Source: JAWXCB01 sp034440455 (GTDB lineage: Bacteria > Bacteroidota > Bacteroidia > Chitinophagales > CAIOSU01). From it: 16,993 nucleotides of DNA. The stretch lies in contig JAWXCB010000091.1 in NCBI GenBank assembly GCA_034440455.1, positions 1 to 16,993 on the forward strand, read 5' to 3'. The position numbers and the translations under genes are program-made. The notes under the pieces are model-generated. The model did not search any database. It saw only the letters and a list, made by a program, of their open reading frames with translations, and was not told the origin of the DNA. Positions 6,818 through 14,600 of the stretch are shown here, piece by piece. The stretch's first letter is position 1; the number at the start of each line of letters is the position of its first letter.

Positions 6818-7404
6818 GCTCGCAACGCATTCAGAAAGTCAGCCAATTTTTTCATTGCTATTTTCCTATGGCTGATTTGATTTTTCTCTTCAAGGCTCAT
6901 TTCAGCAAACGATTTGCTATATCCCTCCGGCTGAAAAACGGGGTCGTAGCCGAATCCTTGTTCGCCCGTAGGATTTTCTAAAATCAGTCCGTTAATCGCG
7001 CCCTCAAATAAGCATTCTTTGCCTTCAAGAATAAGGGCTACAACGGTTCTGAATCGCGCTTTTCTATTGGTATAGCCTTGCATCTTGTTCAGCAACAGTT
7101 CGTAATTATCACGATAACTTTTTCCTGCGCCAGCAAAGCGCGCTGAATATACACCAGGCGCTCCATTTAATGATTCCACCTCGAGACCGGTATCATCGGA
7201 AAAACAATTTTGTTTGTAATGCTGATAAAGAAATCCCGCTTTCTCCAAGGCATTTTCATGCAATGTTTCATGCGTTTCCGGCAGTTCAGTAAAACAGCCG
7301 ACATCCTGAAGACTCAACAACATAATATCAAAAGACAAAATGTGCTTTGCCTCCTCCATTTTGTGTTTATTATTCGTGGCGAATACCAACTCTCCCTTGT
7401 ACAT
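6814..7404 (-). CDS. rdgB: RdgB/HAM1 non-canonical purine NTP pyrophosphatase
   Basis: This enzyme hydrolyses dITP, ITP and XTP to the monophosphate and pyrophosphate, keeping deaminated purines out of DNA and RNA. All family landmarks are present in 196 residues: LVFATNNKHKMEEAKHIL (6-23, substrate-binding TNN and K13), CFSDDTGLEVESLNGAPGVYSAR (D70/D71, catalytic and metal site), GEQGFGYDPVFQP (148-159) and the terminal SHR (178-180). Length is normal. It begins 1 bp after the stop of the upstream small gene and is the last gene of a minus-strand run with a histidine kinase and its regulator. Its TAA interlocks with the stop of the convergent DUF2188-like gene. Confidence 0.95.
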   Translation of the reverse strand: MYKGELVFATNNKHKMEEAKHILSFDIMLLSLQDVGCFTELPETHETLHENALEKAGFLYQHYKQNCFSDDTGLEVESLNGAPGVYSARFAGAGKSYRDNYELLLNKMQGYTNRKARFRTVVALILEGKECLFEGAINGLILENPTGEQGFGYDPVFQPEGYSKSFAEMSLEEKNQISHRKIAMKKLADFLNALRA

Positions 7405-7405
7405 A

Positions 7406-7867
7406 TCAGTTTATCTCAAACATTTCTTTGAGCGCTTTCCAAAGCATTCCTTTAGACTTCTCGTTTCCAATGAGGGTTGACAAGGTTTCGCTGAAAACTA
7501 TTTTAGTGTTCCTGAAATTAATCACGCGGTTCACTTCCGCATTGATATTCATGCCAATACTCTGCGGCTCAATTCCAAATACAAGCAACTTGGTAAAAGC
7601 GATTTTACTTTTAAGAAAATGAAAAGGAGGCGGTTTCGCTGCGGCACACAATGCAACATTTTCTATATTCAGCTTTAGCGCGTTGAGCATTTTACTCAGC
7701 ATTGCGCGTTCTTCAGCAGGCAAAACGGACGAAAAGGAAGGAGAAAGTATCAATACGCTATCCGTATTTGTTCCGTCTATCTTGAAATTTTCGTTCTTGA
7801 AATCTGAAATTTTGAATAGTTGAGTTTGCTCAAAAAGAGTTGCTGCATCAATGGATTCATTTGTCAT
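7406..7867 (-). CDS. Uncharacterised protein, possibly HolD (DNA polymerase III psi)-like
   Basis: The 153-residue protein has no signal or membrane segment and matches no family I can name with certainty. It shows an alpha/beta rhythm: a strand SVLILSPSFSSVLPAEERAM, a helix MLNALKLNIENVAL, a strand LLVFGIEPQSIGMNI, a strand VINFRNTKIVFS, and a closing helix WKALKEMF. This order resembles the psi subunit HolD, with a strand plus 'lp' turn, a helix ending before VLQL, a LGTDEPLSLEG-like turn and a late 'ALW' helix. I infer a possible HolD-like or uracil-DNA-glycosylase-type fold. Its gene sits 24 bp after the response regulator and 1 bp before rdgB, so the four genes are probably co-transcribed. 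Confidence 0.6.
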   Translation of the reverse strand: MTNESIDAATLFEQTQLFKISDFKNENFKIDGTNTDSVLILSPSFSSVLPAEERAMLSKMLNALKLNIENVALCAAAKPPPFHFLKSKIAFTKLLVFGIEPQSIGMNINAEVNRVINFRNTKIVFSETLSTLIGNEKSKGMLWKALKEMFEIN

Positions 7868-7891
7868 CTCAGGAAAAATAAAGGGACTAAC

Positions 7892-8551
7892 CTATTGGTC
7901 TAAAAGTTCGTTCTTTATAGCATACTTCACAAGACCAGCGGTATTTCTTACTTTTAATTTTTGCAGCAGGTTTCTGCGGTGGGTGTCAACGGTGCGGGGG
8001 CTGATGTTCAGGCTTTCCCCGATATCAACATTCGTTAGTTCTGCGGCTATCATTTTTATTATTTCTATCTCGCGTTTCGTAAGCGTCAGTTCCGGCTCGT
8101 CATCATAGCCATTCTCAACCGGCTTTCCTGAAACGATTTGCGAAACCATAATGTCAGAAACTTCTTTGCTGAAATAATTTTCCCCCATCATTATCTGTGA
8201 GATAGCCTTCAGCAGTTCATCTTTAGTCGAATTTTTCAATAAGTATCCCTTAGCGCCCGCCTTCAGCATTTTCACAATATAGGGCTGCTCATCAAACATG
8301 GAAATCGCCAGCACTTTTATTGCGGGATATTTTTTATGAATTTCTCTGGTGGCTTCGATTCCTGACATCTGCGGCATCTTGATGTCCATAATCACCAAAT
8401 CATAAAATTTCTTAGAGAGTTGTTGCAGCACATCCCTGCCATTTGCCGCTTCACCAATTTCCCCGATGCCGCTCTGCCCAACAAGCAGTTGGTGAATGCC
8501 ATCCCGGAAAAATGGATGATCGTCCGCAATAAGAATTTTCAGGTCGCTCAT
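7892..8551 (-). CDS. NarL/FixJ-type response regulator
   Basis: The 219-residue protein has an N-terminal receiver domain and a C-terminal LuxR-type helix-turn-helix. The receiver shows the acidic pair D10/D11 (LIADDHPFFRDG), the phosphoacceptor D56 (VIMDIKMP), S84 at the switch position (AISMF) and K106 (YLLKNS). The DNA-binding domain is LTKREIEIIKMIAAELTNVDIGESLNISPRTVDTHRRNLL (about 155-195), with a normal recognition helix. Its start overlaps the kinase stop by 4 bp (8548-8551), making the kinase at 8548-11463 the obvious partner. Regulated genes cannot be told from the sequence. Confidence 0.95.
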   Translation of the reverse strand: MSDLKILIADDHPFFRDGIHQLLVGQSGIGEIGEAANGRDVLQQLSKKFYDLVIMDIKMPQMSGIEATREIHKKYPAIKVLAISMFDEQPYIVKMLKAGAKGYLLKNSTKDELLKAISQIMMGENYFSKEVSDIMVSQIVSGKPVENGYDDEPELTLTKREIEIIKMIAAELTNVDIGESLNISPRTVDTHRRNLLQKLKVRNTAGLVKYAIKNELLDQ

Positions 8552-11463
8552 GCTGTTAAAGGTATTTCAATGGAAGCAACGGTTCCTTTGCCCGGCTGTG
8601 AATCAATCGTAAAAATGCCGTTCATTGCTTTCGTCCTTGATGTAATACTATTCAACCCAAACGTATTTTCAAAATTTGTTTTGCGGGTATTGAATCCCTT
8701 GCCGTCATCTTCCAGCGTTAAAATGAGTTTTTTGTCGCGCTTAAAAAGTTGAATATTGATTTCTCCCGCGCTGGCATGTTTCAATGCGTTTGTCAGCAAT
8801 TCCTGCGCGATGCGATACATGCCAAACTCAACGGACTTCTCCAGCTTTTGCCTTACTCCATAAGAACTGAAGTTGACATGGGTTCCGTTTGCGCGCTTCA
8901 ATTTATTGCACATATCGCGCAAGGCGTTCTTTAAGCCAAAATCCTCCAGAATAGAGGGCATCAGGTTATGCGAAATGAACCGCACTTCATCAATTACTTC
9001 ATCCAACATTAATTTCAACTTTGTCAACTCCTTATCCTTCGCAAAGTTTTCACTCATCATTTTTATGCCGGAAAGCTTTTGACCAAGACTGTCATGCAAA
9101 TCTTCCGCAATTCTGCGCCTTTCTATATCCTGACCCGTTACCAGCGCTTTCATCTCCCTTGTTTCCGCGAGTTTTTTCTCCGTAACATCCATTGTTGTGC
9201 CTACAAGTTTCAGTACTTTTCCTCCCTTCTCAACCGCCCTGCCCCTGTTAGATGTATAACGAATGGTGCCATCCCATAATAAAAGCCGCAATTCAATTTC
9301 GTAAGGTTTTCCTTTTTGCAAGGCGGCATCTACGCTTGCTGTCAACACATCTCTGTCATCAGGATGCACATAAGAACGAAACAACTCGCGCGTAATGACG
9401 GTATTTTTAGGATCCAATTTAAAAATGCGGTAGGTTTCATCCGACCATGTTACCGTAGAAGTAATCACATCAAATTCCCAACTTCCCACGCTGGCAATCT
9501 TTTGCGCTTCCTTCAGTTTTTGTTCATTCTCTTTTATGAGTTCTTCCTGCTTTCTTCTTTCTGTCACATCCACCACGGCAGCTATCGCGCCTATATTTTT
9601 CCCTGCCGCATCTTTCATCGGATTAAAATTCAAGATAGTCCAGCGATCCTGCCCGTCTTTCGTTTTGAATTTAAAATCATGCGTTCCATAAATTCCCTTT
9701 TTACGTTTTACCTGATTTTGTTTTGAAATGGCAACGCCTTCCTTATCCATAAAATCGAAGAAGCTTTTTCCCAGCATTTCTTCCGGAGAATACTTCAGCA
9801 TTTTCGCCATCTCGTTATTCGCAAACGTGGTGTTGTAATCTGCATCAATCATCCAGATTCCTTCCTGAATGAGATGAACAATTTCACGATATTTTTCTTC
9901 ACTTTTTTGCAAATTTTCCTGCACCCTGATGGCTTCAGTTATATCTTCTGAAATGCCGAGCAGGTATTCGGGTTTACCTGCGGCATCGTAAAGGGGAATT
10001 TTTTTTGTGTGCAATACGCGCACTCCATTTTTTCGGGTTTTAATCTCCTCCCCTTTTATATCCATTAAATTCTTTTTCTTTATTACTTCTCTGTCTTTCT
10101 TCGTAAAGAAATCTGCTTCTTTTTTCGAAAAAAAATCATAATCATTTTTGCCTAACATTTCTCCGCGTTTAAACCCAAGCAACTCTTCTCCAGCTTTGTT
10201 GAAGCGAACAAACTTCAGGTCATGCGCGTCCTTCACGAATATCATGCTGGGAATATTTTCCACAACAGAATTCAGAAATGCTTCACTGCGCCTGATTTTA
10301 TCTTCGTCTGTTTTCTTCTCTGTAATATCACGCGCCACTGCAAATACAAGATTGCGATTTACCGCAGGCGATGCATTCCATGAAAGCCATTTATAATTTC
10401 CGTCTTTACACCTGTATCTGTTTTCAAAGCTCACCGTCATTTTACCTTCGCTCAAATTCATAAGTTCCTTGCGTGTTTTTTCCAAATCATCAGGATGTAC
10501 GAAATCAAAGAATGCATTGCCCAAAAATTCCTCCTCAGAATAGCCAAGCACACGTTCAAAACTTGGATTGATTTTTTTGAAATATCCATCCGTGCCTGCA
10601 ATGCAAAACAGGTCTAAGGAGAGGTGAAAAAATTTTTCGTAGTCTTTAATTGCCGTTTCAAAAAACTTGCGCTCAGTTATCTCCGATATCATTCCAAACC
10701 AACCTGTCACTTTGCCCTCGCTGTCCAAACGCGGAATCAGGTTGTCTTCAAACCATTTGTATTTTCCTCCTCTGTGCCGAAATCTATAGGCGCGCGTAAC
10801 CGTCTGTTTATCCTCAATCATTTTCCAGAATTCCGAGAGCGCTTCTTCGCGGTCATCAGGATGTATTTGAGCCTGATAGGTAATTTCTCCTTTTCTAAAT
10901 ACGTCATCCGAATAGCCGGTGAGGTCAAATACGCTCCCGCTCACAAATGTCGGGAGCACTTTAACAGAGTGAGATTTTTTTAAATCTTCTTCTTTGAAAG
11001 AAACATCAAATACAATCTGCGAGATGTTGTTTACTAAGGTGCGGTAATTTTCTTCGCTCTTCCGCATTTTATTCTCTGCTTCGCGTTGTTCGGTAACATC
11101 TTCGCCAGAGCAAAGCAAGCCGGTCAGCCTGTCTCCATCTTCCAAAAATACAGGATGCCATAGAATGCTGTGCGCTTTTCCGTTGCTTGCGAGCACTTGG
11201 TTTTCAAAAACATCATTTAACTTTTTCTTTTTTAATGCTTCGATAAAAAGCTTGCGCATTAAATTCCTTTCTTCTGATGCAATAAAAAATTTGAACCAGT
11301 CTTTATTCAGCGCTTGTTTTCTTTTCACGCCAAGGATGTCGCATCCTTTTTTATTGATGAGTTGGAGTATTCCTTGGGGGCTAAGGATAATGACAATTTG
11401 CCCGATAATATCAAAGACATCTTCTTTGAATGGCGTGTTTTCAATTTGTGCTATGCGTTTCAC
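8548..11463 (-). CDS. Soluble six-PAS sensor histidine kinase (NarL family)
   Basis: The 971-residue kinase has no signal peptide or transmembrane segment, so it should sense cytosolic cues. Six PAS (or PAS/PAC) units follow one another at about 15-127, 138-266, 272-384, 394-511, 522-637 and 650-763, most closed by a DITE or DVTE motif. A HisKA_3 dimerisation helix carries the phosphoacceptor H790 in ERRRIAEDLHDSLGQ. The HATPase has its N box at ELLTNALKHA (about 888-897) and its G box at DDGKGFN (about 919-925). The start is a GTG at 11463, because an in-frame TAA lies only 4 codons upstream and the next Met comes at about residue 69, inside the first PAS. It overlaps its response regulator by 4 bp. 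The stimulus is unknown. Confidence 0.92.
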   Translation of the reverse strand: MKRIAQIENTPFKEDVFDIIGQIVIILSPQGILQLINKKGCDILGVKRKQALNKDWFKFFIASEERNLMRKLFIEALKKKKLNDVFENQVLASNGKAHSILWHPVFLEDGDRLTGLLCSGEDVTEQREAENKMRKSEENYRTLVNNISQIVFDVSFKEEDLKKSHSVKVLPTFVSGSVFDLTGYSDDVFRKGEITYQAQIHPDDREEALSEFWKMIEDKQTVTRAYRFRHRGGKYKWFEDNLIPRLDSEGKVTGWFGMISEITERKFFETAIKDYEKFFHLSLDLFCIAGTDGYFKKINPSFERVLGYSEEEFLGNAFFDFVHPDDLEKTRKELMNLSEGKMTVSFENRYRCKDGNYKWLSWNASPAVNRNLVFAVARDITEKKTDEDKIRRSEAFLNSVVENIPSMIFVKDAHDLKFVRFNKAGEELLGFKRGEMLGKNDYDFFSKKEADFFTKKDREVIKKKNLMDIKGEEIKTRKNGVRVLHTKKIPLYDAAGKPEYLLGISEDITEAIRVQENLQKSEEKYREIVHLIQEGIWMIDADYNTTFANNEMAKMLKYSPEEMLGKSFFDFMDKEGVAISKQNQVKRKKGIYGTHDFKFKTKDGQDRWTILNFNPMKDAAGKNIGAIAAVVDVTERRKQEELIKENEQKLKEAQKIASVGSWEFDVITSTVTWSDETYRIFKLDPKNTVITRELFRSYVHPDDRDVLTASVDAALQKGKPYEIELRLLLWDGTIRYTSNRGRAVEKGGKVLKLVGTTMDVTEKKLAETREMKALVTGQDIERRRIAEDLHDSLGQKLSGIKMMSENFAKDKELTKLKLMLDEVIDEVRFISHNLMPSILEDFGLKNALRDMCNKLKRANGTHVNFSSYGVRQKLEKSVEFGMYRIAQELLTNALKHASAGEINIQLFKRDKKLILTLEDDGKGFNTRKTNFENTFGLNSITSRTKAMNGIFTIDSQPGKGTVASIEIPLTA

Positions 11464-11626
11464 AGCAACAAGTTAACACGTATTTACGGGATGCTGAAAT
11501 GGAAGATTGTATACTCCTGCTTTTATAAGACTTGGGATCATAACCCAAAGAGTTAAATCTTTCAGGAATAAAAATCGCACTTTTCAGGAGGCGCCTCTGG
11601 GAAGTATTCAAAAATAATTACGCTGT

Positions 11627-14600
11627 TTAGCGCCCTGCAATAATCACCTTCTTCACCTCGCCTTCGGCATGTAAATAGTAAACGCCTTGCGGCAGGTTGG
11701 ATAAATCAATGACGATAGAATGTTTGCTGAACATATTCTTTTCTATTTGCCACACCTGCTCCCCTATTGTGTTAAAAATTTGAATAGGAGTGTTTTCAGG
11801 TGAAATATTTTTTGGCAACTTGAGCGTGAACTTGCCTTCATTTGGATTCGGATAAATAGAAAGCTCAGATTCTGTTCCTGCTTCAACACCCGTGAAATAG
11901 AAATAATAAGGAGCAGAAGTATCCGAAGGGCAATTGTTTTCGCTTACATAAACGGTGTATGCGCCTGATTTGGTAATCTTCACTTGTTGATTTCCCACGT
12001 TAAATGTCACTCCATCTCGAAACCATCTATAATTGCTTCCGGCAACGGAGCACTTCAAAGAGTCTTCTCCTACTTTGATAATTTCAGGCGTGTCGGGCGT
12101 GGGCTTCACCGTTACAATTTGCGCAGGTGATGTTTTGCTGCATCCGTTGCCGGTTACAAAGATGGTATAGGCTCCATTTTCGGCTGCATCATAAGAAGAT
12201 TCGGTCGCATTTGGAATAGCGTTTCCATCATTTTGCCATTGAAACTCAGTACCATTCGTGTTCCCGACATGGAGCGTCACCGTTTTTCCTTGGCAGATAG
12301 TTGTTGAACTGTTTGTGCTAATCGTGACATTTGTTGGCAACGACAACGTAGTTATTGTTACAGCATCAGAAGCCTTGCATCCAAAAGAATTAGTAGCTGT
12401 TACCGAATAAGTTTTGGTAGTTGCAGTTGTGATTTTATAGACCGAATCAGTAGCAAACGTATTCCATACGTAGCTGACACCGCCCGATACAACAAGCGTA
12501 ATGGATAATTCCGAACATACTGTCGTATCGTTGCTCAAGAAAACAACAGGCACCGGATTCACAGTAATCTCTTTGGGAGATGAAAAGCGGTTGCATCCGT
12601 TGAGCGTTACCTCAACAACATAACTGCCCGCATCACCGGTGAGATATTTTGCAGAATCCGCGCCAACGATTGCAAGCGCATCTTTATACCACTGATAGCT
12701 TAATCCCGCGCCTGTGTTCGCATTTAATGTAGCAACCTGTCCTTCGCAGATGCTTGTTGCGCCACCGGAAACATTGATGAACGCGTTTGGTCTGGGCTTC
12801 ACCGTAACAACAATCGTTTCCACATCGGTGCAGGTGGTGCCATTGCTCACGGTAACGCTGTAAGTTTTATTACTTGTCGGGGCTACAAGAATATTGGATG
12901 TAGTTTCTCCCGTGCTCCATGCGTAAGTTGCACCGCCAGATGCAAAAAGCGAAATCGTATCGCCCGAGCAAATCGTGGTGTCATTGCTCGCAGTCGCTTC
13001 TAAGGATTGATTCACATTTACCTGAATTGTATTTGATGATTTTGAACAACCGTTCAAGGTTACTTCTGCGCTATATGCGCCTGTTTGCGTTGCGCTGTAG
13101 GTTGAATTTATTTCTCCGCCAATCAGGAAGCCGTCTTTTTTCCATTGATAGGAATAATTCGTTGCGCTACTCACTGTGAGCGTTACTGATTGTCCTGAAC
13201 ACAGGTTTGAATTACCAGAAGAAGAGAGGTTTGCATTCGGCAGGGGAAGCACGTTTACGTTCACATCTTCATAAGCTGTGCAGCCGTTGGCATCGGTCAC
13301 GGTGACGGAATAAAAAGCCGTTGCGTTTGGATTCACGCTGTTAGTTTGGCTGAATCGCCCATTGCTCCAGCGATAGGAAGTTCCTCCGAAAGCCATGAGG
13401 TCAACCGTTGCGCCCTGGCAAATGGTCGTGTCATTGCTTGCCGCAGCAACCGGCAGGGGATTCACCACCACGTTCACCGCTGTTGATGTTTTCGGACAGC
13501 CCAACGCAGTCACCAGCGCAGCATACGAACCGGCAGTTGTTGCATGGTATGTCGAACTTGTTTCACCCGTCATATCGTTGCCGTCTTTTTTCCACTGATA
13601 AAAATATGCGGCTCCGATGCTTGCACTTAAAGTCACGGTATCATTCTGGCAGATTGTAGCAGAACCTGACAGCGTGATATTCGCGCTGGGTGTAGGAATA
13701 ACAGTTACAAACAAGCTTCCGGTTGATGCGCAGTTTTGCGCGGAAGTAACCGTCACATTATAGGTTGTGCTTGTTGGAGGTGAAGCACTGATAGATTGGT
13801 TCACCGAGCCTGTGCTCCACTTGTAAGTTGCTCCTCCACTGGCGGTGAGCATCACGGAATTTCCCGAACAAATCGTGGTGTCATTACTCAATGAAACAAT
13901 GGGCAAAGGATTTACTGCAAGCGCAACAGTATTTGATTTTTTCGGGCAACCGTTAGCCGTGACAATAACGCTATAATTTCCTGACTGCGAAGGACTTAAA
14001 ACTTGGTTTGTAAATCCATTCAGAAGACTTGTTCCTTCAAACCATTGATAAGAATATCCCGTGCCGGAACTTGCGGTAAGCGTTGTCGTTTGCCCGCTGC
14101 AAATTGCAATTGAACCCGCAGGAGTGATGCTTGCTGTCGGTCGCGCAATCGTGCTTACGATAACACTTTCCGATGCAGTACATCCGAAAGTATTTGAAAC
14201 AGTAACACCATAAGTTGTTGTGTTGGTAGGTGAAACAGAGATGGTAGAATTCGTACTCCCGTTAAACCACTGATACGAAGTGCCTCCTGATGCAGAAATC
14301 TCCACAGTATCACCCGAGCAAATCGTTCCGTCATTACTTGCTGACGCAACTGGAAGCGGATTCACCGTTACGCCTGTTGCGTTAGATTTTTTACTGCATC
14401 CGTTGGCTGTCACTTCCACCTGATAGGTTCCGGTTTGCGATGCCACTAATACATTCGATGTCGCGCCTGAGATGACTTGACTGTTTTTTGTCCATTCATA
14501 AGAATAGCCTGTTCCTGAACTTGCTGTCAGCGTTATTGTGCGGTCAGCGCAAAAAGTTGAGGGACCGGAAAGCGAAACCGAAGCATTAGGTAAAGCAATG

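Noticed and set aside
11581..11605. Terminator downstream of the Ig-repeat gene
   Set aside because: The palindrome GAGGCGCCTC (11588-11597) leaves only a tiny loop and the nearest T run on the minus strand is about 10 bp away; too weak to call.
12919..13659. Plus-strand open frames opposite the Ig-repeat gene
   Set aside because: They are frame shadows of the repetitive minus-strand gene with no recognisable domains.
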